DNA of 64,000 nt from positions 50,737-114,736 of the forward strand of contig CABXKB010000002.1 of the NCBI GenBank assembly GCA_902512755.1, read 5' to 3'. This stretch comes from an uncultured Bacteroidota bacterium (GTDB lineage Bacteria; Bacteroidota; Bacteroidia; Flavobacteriales; Flavobacteriaceae). Of this stretch, positions 18,847 through 29,143 are shown in pieces (within the stretch, counting starts at the first letter, position 1; each line of letters begins with the position of its first letter). Both the position numbers and the translations under genes were made by a program. A model generated the notes under the pieces. That model was not told the origin of the DNA and searched no databases. It was given only the letters and a program-made list of their open reading frames with translations.

Positions 18847-20319
18847 ATGGCAAATTACTTTAATCAACTATCACTAAGAGAACAACTGCATCAATTGGCG
18901 CAATGTCGGTTTATGGACGTATCAGAATTCGAAGATGGCATAACTGCCCTTAAAGGAAAAAGTATAGTAATAGTGGGGTGTGGAGCACAAGGGCTAAATC
19001 AAGGACTAAATATGCGTGATTCAGGTCTAAATATTTCTTATGCACTTCGTCAAGGTGCTATAGATGAAAAACGTACTTCATACAAAAATGCAATAAGTAA
19101 TAATTTTAAAACAGGAAACTATGAGGAATTAATAACGTCTGCTGATCTTGTGATAAACTTGACTCCTGATAAAAATCATACTTCAGTTGTTAGTGCGGTA
19201 ATGCCTTTAATGAAAAAAGGAGCTACTCTATCTTATTCTCATGGCTTTAATATTGTCGAGGAGGGTACAAAAATTCGTGAGGATCTAACAGTAATTATGG
19301 TTGCACCAAAATGTCCTGGCTCAGAGGTTCGTGAAGAGTACAAGAGAGGTTTTGGAGTACCTACATTGATTGCAGTTCATCCAGAAAATGATCCTCAAGG
19401 AAATGGTTTAGCACAAGCTAAAGCTTATGCCTTTGCTACTGGAGGTCATCGAGCTGGTGTATTAGAATCTTCCTTTGTTGCTGAAGTTAAATCTGACTTG
19501 ATGGGAGAACAAACTATTCTTTGTGGAGTTTTACAAACAGGTTCTATTTTAAGTTTTAACAAGATGGTTGAAGAAGGAATAGATGCTAATTATGCTGCTA
19601 AATTAATTCAGTATGGGTGGGAAACTATCACAGAAGCATTAAAGTATGGAGGAATTACTAACATGATGGACCGTCTTTCTAACCCAGGAAAAATAAAGGC
19701 TTTTGAATTATCAGAACAGCTTAAAGAAATATTGACACCTTTGTTTAAAAAACATATGGATGACATCATGTCTGGTCAATTTTCAAAAACCATGATGGAG
19801 GATTGGGTAAATGATGATAAAAATCTTTTATCATGGAGAGCTGCAACTGGTGAAACAAGTTTTGAAAAAACCCCGATTACTGATAAGGAGATTTCTGAGC
19901 AAGAGTTTTTTGATAATGGTATTTTGATGGTTGCTTTTGTACGAGCTGGAGTTGAGCTTGCCTTTGATACAATGGTAGCAGCTGGAATTAAAGAAGAATC
20001 AGCTTATTATGAATCTCTTCATGAAACACCACTTATTGCTAATACTATTGCAAGAAAGAAGTTATTTGAAATGAATCGTATTATCTCAGATACAGCTGAG
20101 TACGGATGTTATTTATTTGATCATGCTGCAAAACCTTTGCTTTATGATTTTATGAAGGGCATTAAAACTGATGTAATTGGTAAAGGTCAAAACCTTAAAG
20201 ATTTTGGAGTAGATAACAGTCAATTGATAGATGTAAATGAAATTATTCGTTATCACCCAGTAGAAATGATTGGTTATGAACTTAGAGCTTCAATGACAGC
20301 CATGAAAAAAATCGTATAG
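18847..20319 (+). CDS. ilvC: Ketol-acid reductoisomerase, class II (long form)
   Basis: Isomerises and reduces acetolactate and acetohydroxybutyrate with NADPH. The Rossmann motif [12 protein letters not shown] is at about 40-51. At 490 residues it is the long class II enzyme (E. coli type, with a duplicated knotted C-terminal domain), not the roughly 330-residue class I form. The NADPH-selecting loop following the second strand contains [12 protein letters not shown]. Its last base is the first base of the overlapping ilvA start region, so the two are coupled. Confidence 0.96.
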   Translation: MANYFNQLSLREQLHQLAQCRFMDVSEFEDGITALKGKSIVIVGCGAQGLNQGLNMRDSGLNISYALRQGAIDEKRTSYKNAISNNFKTGNYEELITSADLVINLTPDKNHTSVVSAVMPLMKKGATLSYSHGFNIVEEGTKIREDLTVIMVAPKCPGSEVREEYKRGFGVPTLIAVHPENDPQGNGLAQAKAYAFATGGHRAGVLESSFVAEVKSDLMGEQTILCGVLQTGSILSFNKMVEEGIDANYAAKLIQYGWETITEALKYGGITNMMDRLSNPGKIKAFELSEQLKEILTPLFKKHMDDIMSGQFSKTMMEDWVNDDKNLLSWRAATGETSFEKTPITDKEISEQEFFDNGILMVAFVRAGVELAFDTMVAAGIKEESAYYESLHETPLIANTIARKKLFEMNRIISDTAEYGCYLFDHAAKPLLYDFMKGIKTDVIGKGQNLKDFGVDNSQLIDVNEIIRYHPVEMIGYELRASMTAMKKIV

Positions 20320-21569
20320 TGCATAATCACCCCTCTTTTAAAGGAGTTGAGATGGCAGCTAAAAAATTAAAAGGCTTGTCCAGGGTTACCCCATTAGAAT
20401 TCAATAAGCGTTTATCTAAAATGATAAACGCTTCTGTTTTTTTAAAACGTGAAGACCTACAACAGGTACGTTCATTTAAAATTCGTGGAGCTTACAACAA
20501 AATATCTTCATTAAAAAAAAATGAAGTAATCAAAGGAATCATTTGTGCTAGTGCTGGAAATCATGCTCAAGGATTTGCATTTTCCTGTCAAAAATTAGAA
20601 ATTAATGGGGAGGTTTATATGCCTGCTACGACTCCCCATCAAAAAGTCTCTCAAGTCCGACTGTTTGGAGCTGAATTTGTTGATATTATTTTAGTTGGAG
20701 ATACATATGATGCATGCCAAAAAGTAGCTTTAGAAGCAGCAGAAGCTTCAAATAAAACCTTTATTCATCCTTTTGACGATCCTCAAGTAATTGAGGGACA
20801 AGGGACAGTAGCTTTGGAGATGTTGGAGCAACATACTAAAGGCTATGATTATGTTTTAGTACCTATAGGTGGCGGCGGTCTTATTTCTGGAATGCTTACG
20901 GTATTTAATAAGTGTTCTTCAAGCACCAAGGTTATTGGAATTGAACCAGAGGGAGCTACATCTATGAAACTATCATTAGAAAAAGGTAAAAGAATTTCCT
21001 TAGATGAGATGGATAACTTTGTAGATGGTGCAGCAGTTCGCCAAGTAGGGAAGTTACCCTTTGAAATTTGTAAAGAGAATTTAGATCAAATTTTGGTTAT
21101 ACCAGAGGGGAAAATTTGCCAAACTATTTTAGATTTATATAATATAGATGGAATTGTTGCGGAACCAGCAGGTGCTCTTGCTATAGCAGCTTTAAATCTA
21201 ATGGGTGATGTATTAAAAGATAAGTCAATTGGAGTTTTAGTTTGTGGAGGTAATAATGATATTTTTAGGATGCCAGAAATTAAAGAACGTGCCTTACTGT
21301 ATGCTGAACTGAAGCATTATTTTTTGGTAGATTTCCCCCAAAGATCGGGAGCTTTAAAACAATTTGTAACCCAGATTTTAGGTCCTAATGATGATATTAC
21401 TCATTTTGAGTTTTCAAAAAAACATTTCCGAAACAGCTCAACAGCTGTTGTTGGGATTGAATTAAAAGAAGCTGCTGATTTATCCATTTTGGCAGAAAGG
21501 ATGAAAAAGTATAATTTTAAATTCGATTATATAAACGATAAAAAGAACTTGTTTCAGTTTTTAATCTAA
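20319..21569 (+). CDS. ilvA: Threonine deaminase (threonine ammonia-lyase)
   Basis: PLP-dependent conversion of threonine to 2-oxobutyrate, the committed step to isoleucine. The PLP lysine is in RSFKIRGAYNK (about residue 51), SAGNHAQGF forms the cofactor loop, and the glycine-rich phosphate site is VPIGGGGLISG. The C-terminal region (about 335-416) is a single ACT-like regulatory domain (HYFLVDFPQRSGALKQFV), so this is the biosynthetic, probably isoleucine-regulated type rather than the catabolic TdcB type. The protein starts at the codon overlapping the end of ilvC (GTG at 20319). Confidence 0.93.
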   Translation: MHNHPSFKGVEMAAKKLKGLSRVTPLEFNKRLSKMINASVFLKREDLQQVRSFKIRGAYNKISSLKKNEVIKGIICASAGNHAQGFAFSCQKLEINGEVYMPATTPHQKVSQVRLFGAEFVDIILVGDTYDACQKVALEAAEASNKTFIHPFDDPQVIEGQGTVALEMLEQHTKGYDYVLVPIGGGGLISGMLTVFNKCSSSTKVIGIEPEGATSMKLSLEKGKRISLDEMDNFVDGAAVRQVGKLPFEICKENLDQILVIPEGKICQTILDLYNIDGIVAEPAGALAIAALNLMGDVLKDKSIGVLVCGGNNDIFRMPEIKERALLYAELKHYFLVDFPQRSGALKQFVTQILGPNDDITHFEFSKKHFRNSSTAVVGIELKEAADLSILAERMKKYNFKFDYINDKKNLFQFLI

Positions 21570-21594
21570 CATTGCTAAATAAGAAATAAACAGA

Positions 21595-23175
21595 ATGAAT
21601 AATACTAATTCTCTAATCCCCAAGGAATTTCAAATTGAGCCCTTAAGTTGTGACGAATACCTTGTTAACGGTGTAATCCAAAAATGGGAAGGTAAAACTT
21701 CAGAAGTTTACTCCGTAATTCCTACTGAAGGAAAACCAACTCTTTTGGGTACAATTCCAGATATGGAAACTGAAGTTGCTTTGGAGGCTTTAGAAGCAGC
21801 AAAAAATGCATTTAAAAGAGGTCAAGGTCTTTGGCCTACTATGAAAGTTGGAAAACGACTGAAGTGCATGGAAACATTTGTCGAAAAAATGAGACTTCAT
21901 CGGGAAGAAATTGTTAAACTTTTGATGTGGGAGATTTGTAAAAACATATCAGATTCTTACAAAGAATTTGACCGTACAGTTGATTATATTCATGATACCA
22001 TTGAAGCATATAAAAACTTAGATCGTAAAGGCGCAAAGTTTGACCAACAAGGTGGTGTTTATGCACATATACGTCGTGGACCTCTAGGAGTGGTATTATG
22101 CTTAGGCCCCTATAACTATCCTCTTAATGAGACTTTTTGTTTACTTATTCCAGCCATTATTATGGGTAATACAGCCATTTTTAAGCCTGCAAAACATGGT
22201 GTATTGTTAATTGCCCCACTTTTAAAAGCCTTTCAAGAAAGCTTTCCACCAGGAGTTGTTAATATTTTATTTGGTAGAGGCAGAAAAATAGCTTCTCCAA
22301 TAATGAAAACAGGTTTTATAGATGTCTTAGCTTTAATCGGTCATAGCTCATCAGCTGTTTCTCTTCAAGATCAGCATCCTAATAAGAATCGTTTACGCTT
22401 AGTCCTTGGTTTAGAAGCAAAAAATCCAGGTATAATTCTTCCTGATGCAGATTTAGACCATACAATTAGAGAATGTATTTCGGGAACATTATCTTATAAT
22501 GGTCAACGCTGCACTGCACTAAAGGTATTGTACGTTCATGAATCTATAGTAGATAAATTTAATAGCCGTTTTTCAAAGGCAGTAGATCAGCTAAAGTTTG
22601 GAATGCCATGGGATGATTCTTTTCTTACACCATTGCCAGAACCCTCCAAGCCTAGTTACATCCAAGAGTTGATCTCAGATGCAAAAGCTAAAGGAGCAAA
22701 AGTATTAAACAAAAGAGGAGGTGAATTATTTGATAATTATTCTTTCCCTGCTGTTATCTTCCCAGTAACTAAAGATATGAATCTTTATCATGAAGAACAA
22801 TTTGGGCCTGTAATTCCTATTATTTCTTATAAGGAAATTGATGAGCCCTTGGATGCAATGGCAGCTTCAGAATATGGACAACAGGTTAGTTTATTTGGTC
22901 GTGATGTTAACAAATTAGCTCCCTTAGTTGATACTCTTGCAAATCTTGTTTGTCGTGTAAATCTTAACTCAGCTTGTCAACGAGGACCTGATGTTTATCC
23001 TTTTACTGGCAGAAAAAATTCAGCAGTAAGTACTTTAAGTGTTTATGATGCGTTGCGTTCATTTTCAATAAGAACTTTTTTGGCTTCAAAAGACACCCCA
23101 TATAACAAGGAAATTCTTGAAAGATTACTTAATTCTGACAAATCTAACTTCGTTTCAACAGAATACTTGTTATAG
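21595..23175 (+). CDS. gapN: NADP-dependent non-phosphorylating GAPDH-like aldehyde dehydrogenase (GapN-type)
   Basis: ALDH-superfamily enzyme closest in character to GapN, which oxidises glyceraldehyde-3-phosphate directly to 3-phosphoglycerate with NADP. ALDH landmarks are PYNYPLNE (172-179), the general base Glu274 in LGLEAKNPG, and the catalytic Cys306 in GQRCTALK; the RCTA context and DRTVDYI region recall GapN. The 526 residues exceed the roughly 475-490 of typical GapN because of an N-terminal extension. It follows ilvA by 25 bases and could be read from the ilv operon, perhaps supplying NADPH for IlvC; that link is inference. Substrate remains to be tested. Confidence 0.72.
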   Translation: MNNTNSLIPKEFQIEPLSCDEYLVNGVIQKWEGKTSEVYSVIPTEGKPTLLGTIPDMETEVALEALEAAKNAFKRGQGLWPTMKVGKRLKCMETFVEKMRLHREEIVKLLMWEICKNISDSYKEFDRTVDYIHDTIEAYKNLDRKGAKFDQQGGVYAHIRRGPLGVVLCLGPYNYPLNETFCLLIPAIIMGNTAIFKPAKHGVLLIAPLLKAFQESFPPGVVNILFGRGRKIASPIMKTGFIDVLALIGHSSSAVSLQDQHPNKNRLRLVLGLEAKNPGIILPDADLDHTIRECISGTLSYNGQRCTALKVLYVHESIVDKFNSRFSKAVDQLKFGMPWDDSFLTPLPEPSKPSYIQELISDAKAKGAKVLNKRGGELFDNYSFPAVIFPVTKDMNLYHEEQFGPVIPIISYKEIDEPLDAMAASEYGQQVSLFGRDVNKLAPLVDTLANLVCRVNLNSACQRGPDVYPFTGRKNSAVSTLSVYDALRSFSIRTFLASKDTPYNKEILERLLNSDKSNFVSTEYLL

Positions 23176-23227
23176 ATAAATAAACTTATAAAAACCTAAT
23201 AATAAGTTTTTATTAAACACAACATTT

Positions 23228-23917
23228 GTGAAACAATTAATTGTCCTAGTACCGTGTATTTTACTCTCTTCTTGTTCTTTGGTAAAAAAATATCCTGCCA
23301 AGGATCGCGCATGGGCAATACCTGAAATCGAGGCTTTTGAAAAATTAGACGCAGAAATCAATTATCACGACGATGCAATACTTTTTATAGGTAGTTCGAG
23401 TATTCGTCTATGGAAGACTCTAAATAAGGACATGGAGCCCTACAAAGTAATTCAAAGAGGTTATGGCGGTGCAAATTTTAGAGATGTTATTTATTTTACT
23501 GAAAGAATTCTTGCTGATCACAAATTAAAAATGGTGGTTTGTTTCATAGCAAATGATATTTCTGGCTCTCCAGATGATGGGACCCCAAGGGAAGTGCTAA
23601 GATTATTTAAATATTTTGTAAATCAAGTTCGTGTGAAACATCCTGAAATCCCTATTATGCAAATATCAATCACACCTACTAAAAGTAGATGGAAGTATTG
23701 GGATAAGATTAAAAAAGTCAATGATTTAATACAAGCTTATTGTTTAAAAACAGAAAATCTTTTTTTTATTGACACGGTTAAAAGATTTTTAAATGAGGAG
23801 GGTAAACCCAAGACAGAGTGGTTTGTGAATGATCAATTACATTTAAATAAAGTCGGTTACGCAGAATGGAGTAATATTATTCAAAATGCAATTAATCAAC
23901 AAATTCCATTATTCTAG
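23228..23917 (+). CDS. SGNH/GDSL-family hydrolase, lipoprotein
   Basis: Exported esterase or acetylhydrolase-like protein. The signal peptide ends in a lipobox LSSC with lipidation at Cys16. Catalytic blocks are visible: block I FIGSSSIRLW with the nucleophile at about Ser57, the Gly block RGYGGAN (78-83), block III IAND with Asn109, and block V DQLH with Asp202 and His205. The 229 residues fit a single SGNH domain. The start is GTG at 23228; no ATG lies before the signal peptide. Possible substrates include acetylated cell-surface glycans; nothing in the sequence fixes this. It meets the next gene tail to tail with a four-base overlap. Confidence 0.82.
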   Translation: MKQLIVLVPCILLSSCSLVKKYPAKDRAWAIPEIEAFEKLDAEINYHDDAILFIGSSSIRLWKTLNKDMEPYKVIQRGYGGANFRDVIYFTERILADHKLKMVVCFIANDISGSPDDGTPREVLRLFKYFVNQVRVKHPEIPIMQISITPTKSRWKYWDKIKKVNDLIQAYCLKTENLFFIDTVKRFLNEEGKPKTEWFVNDQLHLNKVGYAEWSNIIQNAINQQIPLF

Positions 23918-24522
23918 ATTTTTTCAAAACTAGAAAAAACAAACTTTTGTTCTGTTTTAAATGGAGTTTGATGTGTTACATATTCACATTTTAAGGGATT
24001 AAAGTGTTCTTGGAAGCTTTTTGAAATGCTATCACAACTATATTGAGTAACAGGAAGCCCACTACATTTTAAGGGACCATCTTTAGAAAAGGTTCCTAAT
24101 ACTATGTGTTTATTAACCCATTGGTTAACAATGTCTTTATAACGACTGATTTCTTGGGGATTTGTTAAAAAGTGAAAGGAAGCTCTGTCATGCCAAAGCG
24201 CATATTTTTTTTTAGGTTTAAAATCTAAAACATCACTAACAATCCAACTTACTTTTTTTGAGCGATCACCCAATCTTTTTTTTGCACGTTGAAGTGCTTT
24301 TTTCGAAATATCTAATACGCTAATGTCCTTATATCCCTTTTCAAGTAAAACATCCACTAATCTACTATCACCTCCACCGATGTCAATTACGGGTAGTTTA
24401 GTATCAAGATTTAAAGCATCAATAAAATCAATAGAGTTCTTTGGATATGTTTCAGTCCAACTTACTTCTTCTGGAGTTTTAGTTCCAAATATATTTTCCC
24501 AGTGATCTTCTTTTTTATACAT
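23914..24522 (-). CDS. Class I SAM-dependent methyltransferase
   Basis: A 202-residue methyltransferase with motif I as VIDIGGGDSRLV and an acidic motif II at the end of strand two (ISVLD). The N-terminus DHWENIFGTKTPEEVSWTE and the DRASFHFL block resemble the small thiopurine/tellurite-type methyltransferase group, so a small-molecule or thiol substrate is possible but not shown. I start it at ATG 24522 rather than at the TTG six codons upstream, because that ATG avoids overlap with the preceding gene and directly precedes the conserved region. It lies two bases after the DUF5916 gene and may be co-transcribed. Confidence 0.78.
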   Translation of the reverse strand: MYKKEDHWENIFGTKTPEEVSWTETYPKNSIDFIDALNLDTKLPVIDIGGGDSRLVDVLLEKGYKDISVLDISKKALQRAKKRLGDRSKKVSWIVSDVLDFKPKKKYALWHDRASFHFLTNPQEISRYKDIVNQWVNKHIVLGTFSKDGPLKCSGLPVTQYSCDSISKSFQEHFNPLKCEYVTHQTPFKTEQKFVFSSFEKI

Positions 24523-24524
24523 AA

Positions 24525-26687
24525 TTATAAATTTAACCAATAATTAATTTTTAGAGTCAAATTCCAACCGGTTGAAACTGAAGGCACACTTATTTCATTA
24601 CTATTAAATACTAAGAAAATATCTGATGCGGGTTTATAGCGCCATTGAAATCTTGAATTAAAATTCCAAAGGCCTAGTTGTTCGTTGTATTGAAATAGAT
24701 TAGAGAAGAAAATTGTATTTGTGAAAGTTAGATTTCCTTTTATACCTAGAAGCCAAAAAGAGTTTTTATTCCAAGGGGCCGCAAGATTAATTTGATTGAA
24801 ATTTACAACAGAGCTAAGCTCCAAAAAAGGTTGAAAGCGATATCCAAACTCCCCTATAAGTCCAGACCGCTTACCCTTGTTATAATATCCACCAGTAATT
24901 GTTTCTAATGAATAAGTAAATCTATTTTGTGGTTTCGAATAATAAGAAACCATAAAACTATTCCATCTATGATCAGATCCTTCTTCAAGATAGGCAATAC
25001 CAGTTCGTAAGGGATCGAAATTGGAAAGCAACTGTATAAACTGATCTTGAAAACCTATTGAAAGTTTACTTCTATTTTTAAAATTTAGTAAATATTTAAT
25101 AGATGTTGATTGGTCTTTATTATCCCATTCCGTATTAAAAAAATAAGTTTGTGAAATACTGGGTCCATGCGATAATAGTTTTGTTTCTCCTTTTGTATAA
25201 ACAAGATGTCCTCCACTAGCTTCAAGTTTGTTGTAGTTTTTTCTAGGTATATAACCAACCTCTGCTGTATAATCACCTGATATGAATTCTTGTTGTATTC
25301 TCCATTTCCATCTTGTAGATTGATATCCAATATGAGACGCAAAAACATTTCCCTGTTTTTCTTTTATAGGGCTTAGCGACTTTATAAGAAGAACCTTACC
25401 ATTCCATAAGTTATCTTCAGAAAAATAGTTGTATTCTAATCCAATATTTCGATTGTAGCGATTGTTGATTACGGAGTTTTCTAAATGATTAATTTTTTGC
25501 TTGTTTATAAAAATAAAACTGATATTAGAGCGGTCAAATACCTTACGTTGGAGCGTAAGAACACCAAAATTTTCTACTGATAAATCTAAGTTTTTGTCTT
25601 TTTGTGTCTGAACATCCATGACTCCTAGTCGCCAATTTTCATCTAAATTTCCACTCATTCTAATCCCTCCAATTATTGGAACATTAAGTCCAATTCTTCT
25701 TGAAAAAAAAGGCCGAATAGTTTTATATCCAAAATTTGAAAAAAGATCTGCATTTTCTAAGAAGAATTGTCTTCTTTCAGGGAAGAAAAGTTCAAAGCGA
25801 TCTAGATTAGTTACTTGTTTATCTACTTCCGCTTGAGAAAAATCAGGATTTAAAGTGACATCTAGATTTAAAGCCGATGTTAAATTGAATTTTAAATCAC
25901 CTCCGATTTTGAGGCTATTATTTTGAGGATTTCTATTTACCTTAGAAAGGTTATTAGCGCTGTAAGGTATCAATGAAATATTGTTAGCTTGTTTTGGAGG
26001 TTTGCTTTTCCAGATGAGCGCTCCTGCATATGCAAGTGAAACTGAAGGAAATTGTCTAGGTACAGGAGCCCAACTAGATTTTTCACTCGCTTTTAAATCT
26101 AACCGACTAAAATTGATTCCCCATTCTAAAATCGTTTCGTCATATCTAATTGATTTAAATGGAATTGCAATTTCACATACCCACTTTTCTTCATCAAATT
26201 TAACTTGAGAGTACCATTTTGTATCCCAATTTAAATCAACTCTTCTTCCATCATACATAGTTCCATCCCACTGAGCTCCATATGCATTTAATCCAAAAGC
26301 AAATCCTGTACTTTGATTGTTGAAAGGATCAATAGCTACTAGGAAATTATCATTTTTACCAAAAGAAAAATCTCTTTTCAACGATTCCACTACATAATCC
26401 CCTTTTATTGAATTATTAAAGAAAATGATTGCTATGTAGAGAAATTCATCATCAAATGATACTCGTGCTTCTGAAAATTGCTTTGCCCTTCCAGTATCCA
26501 GAGGAGTAATCATGAAAAAATCTTTTCCAACGGCAACTTCTTTCCATATATTTTCATCTAGTCTACCATCAATTTTAATTTTTTCTTCTGTTTTAATTAT
26601 TGGAAGACGATATTTTTCGAAATTGATTTGCCCAAAACCAATTTGATAGTAAGTACAAAGAAGAAATAAATATTTAATTTTATTCAA
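24525..26687 (-). CDS. DUF5916 outer-membrane protein with N-terminal CBM9-like domain
   Basis: A 720-residue secreted protein. The signal peptide (1-19, ends GFGQ) is followed by a carbohydrate-binding family 9-like beta domain at about 30-220 (IDGRLDENIWKEVA, then the DFSFGKNDNFLVAIDPFNN block). The remainder is rich in alternating beta strands and aromatic residues and ends in Leu after an aromatic-rich strand, as in outer-membrane beta barrels. DUF5916 proteins are widespread in Flavobacteriia and of unknown function. The barrel prediction is inference from composition. A possible -7 box lies inside the upstream glycosyltransferase gene (26734-26741). Confidence 0.75.
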   Translation of the reverse strand: MNKIKYLFLLCTYYQIGFGQINFEKYRLPIIKTEEKIKIDGRLDENIWKEVAVGKDFFMITPLDTGRAKQFSEARVSFDDEFLYIAIIFFNNSIKGDYVVESLKRDFSFGKNDNFLVAIDPFNNQSTGFAFGLNAYGAQWDGTMYDGRRVDLNWDTKWYSQVKFDEEKWVCEIAIPFKSIRYDETILEWGINFSRLDLKASEKSSWAPVPRQFPSVSLAYAGALIWKSKPPKQANNISLIPYSANNLSKVNRNPQNNSLKIGGDLKFNLTSALNLDVTLNPDFSQAEVDKQVTNLDRFELFFPERRQFFLENADLFSNFGYKTIRPFFSRRIGLNVPIIGGIRMSGNLDENWRLGVMDVQTQKDKNLDLSVENFGVLTLQRKVFDRSNISFIFINKQKINHLENSVINNRYNRNIGLEYNYFSEDNLWNGKVLLIKSLSPIKEKQGNVFASHIGYQSTRWKWRIQQEFISGDYTAEVGYIPRKNYNKLEASGGHLVYTKGETKLLSHGPSISQTYFFNTEWDNKDQSTSIKYLLNFKNRSKLSIGFQDQFIQLLSNFDPLRTGIAYLEEGSDHRWNSFMVSYYSKPQNRFTYSLETITGGYYNKGKRSGLIGEFGYRFQPFLELSSVVNFNQINLAAPWNKNSFWLLGIKGNLTFTNTIFFSNLFQYNEQLGLWNFNSRFQWRYKPASDIFLVFNSNEISVPSVSTGWNLTLKINYWLNL

Positions 26688-26719
26688 AGAATTATTTAAT
26701 TGTTTATTTGACTTATAAT

Positions 26720-27856
26720 TTATATTTCAGATACAAATCTATCCCATTGTTCAGAAAAAGTGGACCAATTATATTTTATCGATGTTTTTCTCATGTTTTC
26801 AGAAAAATTTTTAATATTTTTTTTCCCCAAAACTTTATAAATACCTGCAGCAATAGATTTAGAATCTTTTTTTACAGTAAGTCCAGTATGGTCATTAATA
26901 ATTGTTGTATTTAAGCTTTCAATATCTGAAACTAAAAGTGGCTTTTGATAATAATAGGCAAGTGGTGTTACTCCACTCTGAGTTGCTTTATGATAGGTTT
27001 GAGCAACTATATCACAGGCTGAAAATAGCAGTTGAATATCAGTTTTATTTTTAAAGTTAAAATCTAAGACTACACGCTTGTCTAGATTTAATGTTTCAAC
27101 AATTTGAGTATATTTTTTTTTATCCTCATAACATTCTCCTGCGACGTAAAGTTTAATGTTTTTATCAATTAGAGGAGCTTCATTAAATGCTCTTATCAAT
27201 AGTTCAAGACCTTTATATTTTCGAATTAAGCCAAAAAATAAAACATACGGAACTTCAATATCCCACTTTAGTTTAAGTCTTGCCTTTTTTTGATCTAGAA
27301 TAGGTAGTAAATTGCTATTAATTGGGTGGAATCCAGCCCAAACAGGGCCATCGAAATTATCTTTAATTTGATCAGCAACAAATAAAGATAAACTACTAAT
27401 GCAATCCAAATATTTAGAAAATAGTAGATTTAATTTTTTGTCAATCCAACTGGTTTCGTGCGGAATCCAATTATCTACTATAGCAACTTTCTTAATAGAT
27501 TTGGGTAAATTTCTAGCTATCCAAGCATAAACAAAGGCAAGGAAAGGTGTATAATATCTAAAGACCACAACCTTTGGTGATTTTGAGCAAATGTATTTTA
27601 TTACTCTAGGCCACTTCATTGGGTTGTATGCATGAAGAAGTTGTGTGATAATTAATTTTTTGGGACTAATCTGATTGCTAAATTGGGTTTTTCCAGGAAA
27701 AAAAACTTTAGGGTAAAGTTTTGTGAAAGTTAACAATTCAATTTTTTTTCCTTTTTTTTGAAGCGCTTTCGCTAACTCATGTTGGGTGTCAGCTATACCT
27801 CCTCTAAAAGGGTGTGCAGGCCCTATTATGAGATAATCCAAATGATTTTTAGCCAT
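26720..27856 (-). CDS. Glycosyltransferase, GT4-like (GT-B fold)
   Basis: A 378-residue group-1-type glycosyltransferase. The N-terminal Rossmann half has GPAHPFRGGIADTQ (12-25), the typical acceptor-side Gly-rich turn, and the C-terminal half has the VLFFGLIRKYKGLELLIRAF block and a QSGVTPLAYYYQKPLLVSD segment where the classical E-x7-E motif would sit; here those Glu residues are not conserved. No signal peptide. Its start overlaps the stop of the hydroxylase-family gene upstream (TAATG), so the two are translated together and may act on the same lipid or glycan. Donor and acceptor are unknown. Confidence 0.8.
   Translation of the reverse strand: MAKNHLDYLIIGPAHPFRGGIADTQHELAKALQKKGKKIELLTFTKLYPKVFFPGKTQFSNQISPKKLIITQLLHAYNPMKWPRVIKYICSKSPKVVVFRYYTPFLAFVYAWIARNLPKSIKKVAIVDNWIPHETSWIDKKLNLLFSKYLDCISSLSLFVADQIKDNFDGPVWAGFHPINSNLLPILDQKKARLKLKWDIEVPYVLFFGLIRKYKGLELLIRAFNEAPLIDKNIKLYVAGECYEDKKKYTQIVETLNLDKRVVLDFNFKNKTDIQLLFSACDIVAQTYHKATQSGVTPLAYYYQKPLLVSDIESLNTTIINDHTGLTVKKDSKSIAAGIYKVLGKKNIKNFSENMRKTSIKYNWSTFSEQWDRFVSEI
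26734..26741 (-). promoter_or_regulatory. Possible -7 box upstream of the DUF5916 gene
   Basis: On the minus strand TAGATTTG matches TAnnTTTG and lies 47 bases before the DUF5916 ATG, inside the end of the glycosyltransferase gene. The nearest TTG is 24 bases further upstream, longer than usual, so this is weak. Confidence 0.25.
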
Positions 27857-29112
27857 TATGATAGGACTAATTTCCTATTAGGTTCCTTGATTCTTGCCCA
27901 AACCCCCACAAGTAAAGTAAATATGAAATAACTTACTAAAGATTTTAAAATAAAAGGCGAAGTCGTTTCTAAAAATTGAATTTGAGTGAAGATGATAAAT
28001 ATTATACTAAATACTCCTCTAAAAATTTCCAGGATTGGAGCCCACGAATAATAATCCATTAGAGATGTAAAACCAAAAATTGAAAAAAATATTAATAAAC
28101 TAAAAGTAATTTGGAGGTTAAAATTAAGATAACTGAATTTTGATAAAAAGAAGAAGAGCATTAATGTTATTGCTGAAAAATGAACTACAGCTATTACTTT
28201 CCAATTTAAATCATAAGTAGGTTTATATTTTTTGTTTGTATTGATTTCACGGGAAATAACTGGAAATATTTTTGATACATCTTGGGGTCTCCACCCCGTT
28301 GGCATAAACCAAATACGAAGTTTATCTTTCCATTTACGTGTGTGCCAGGCATCACGAGATAACAAATAAAGATGTTGGAAGTTAATCCAAATTGGATTCC
28401 AGCTCATAGCTGGCTTTAATGTACCGTAAACAGCAGGTTCATCTTCTAGTTCTTCTTGAAAAGTACCAAATATACGGTCCCAAACACAGAAAATCGCAGC
28501 TAGATTTTTATCAATGTAAATTGGATTTATTGCATGATGAACACGATGTTGAGAAGGAGTCACAATTATATATTCAAGAAATCCAAGTTTTCCAATATGC
28601 TTTGTGTGATACCAAAATTGAGCAAATAGGTGTATAGGAGTCAATGTCATTATAACCTCTGAAGGTATACCCATAAAAGCCGCTGGAACTAGGAATAATG
28701 CTCCAAAACCTATGATATTTGAAATACTTTGTCTTAACGCACAGGCAAGGTTATATTCTTCACTACTGTGATGAATTAAATGTTGATTCCAAAAGATGTT
28801 TACTTTATGATTGAGAAAATGAACTAAATATGAAGCAAGGTCTATGCATATAAAAGCAATAATATATATTCCTGTGGTACTTTCGACTTCCCAATATGCG
28901 ATTTTTTCAAGTAAAAAAGGGTAAGATATCAGGATTACCCCAAGACCAAGAACATCTTTAAGAATATTAGTCATACCCGAGCTGAGACTTGCCAAGGTGT
29001 CCATAAAAATATAAGATTGTTTTTTTGTAAGGTGACCATATAGCATTTCTATTAATACTAAAATTAAAAAACCGGGTATAGCCCATAGTAATATAGAAGC
29101 ATATGTATTCAT
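27856..29112 (-). CDS. Fatty acid hydroxylase/sterol desaturase family membrane protein
   Basis: Integral membrane di-iron oxygenase candidate. Three histidine clusters are visible: H-x3-H at 98-102, H-x2-HH at 111-115 and H-x2-HH at 189-193, the pattern of the family. Hydrophobic segments precede and separate these; a C-terminal extension of about 170 residues has three or four more predicted membrane helices. The extension and the KLRIWFMPTGWRP motif are reminiscent of alkylglycerol monooxygenase (TMEM195/AGMO), but this is my recollection, not a computed match. It is translationally coupled to the glycosyltransferase downstream. Hydroxylation of a membrane lipid is the most likely activity. 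Confidence 0.8.
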   Translation of the reverse strand: MNTYASILLWAIPGFLILVLIEMLYGHLTKKQSYIFMDTLASLSSGMTNILKDVLGLGVILISYPFLLEKIAYWEVESTTGIYIIAFICIDLASYLVHFLNHKVNIFWNQHLIHHSSEEYNLACALRQSISNIIGFGALFLVPAAFMGIPSEVIMTLTPIHLFAQFWYHTKHIGKLGFLEYIIVTPSQHRVHHAINPIYIDKNLAAIFCVWDRIFGTFQEELEDEPAVYGTLKPAMSWNPIWINFQHLYLLSRDAWHTRKWKDKLRIWFMPTGWRPQDVSKIFPVISREINTNKKYKPTYDLNWKVIAVVHFSAITLMLFFFLSKFSYLNFNLQITFSLLIFFSIFGFTSLMDYYSWAPILEIFRGVFSIIFIIFTQIQFLETTSPFILKSLVSYFIFTLLVGVWARIKEPNRKLVLS

Positions 29113-29143
29113 AAAAACCTCAAATTTTGTTAAAAATAGGAAA

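Noticed and set aside
23900-23950. Hairpin-like repeat TTCTAG...CTAGAA at the shared end of the SGNH and methyltransferase genes
   Set aside because: A bulge is needed and neither strand has a T-run after the stem, so a terminator call is not supported.
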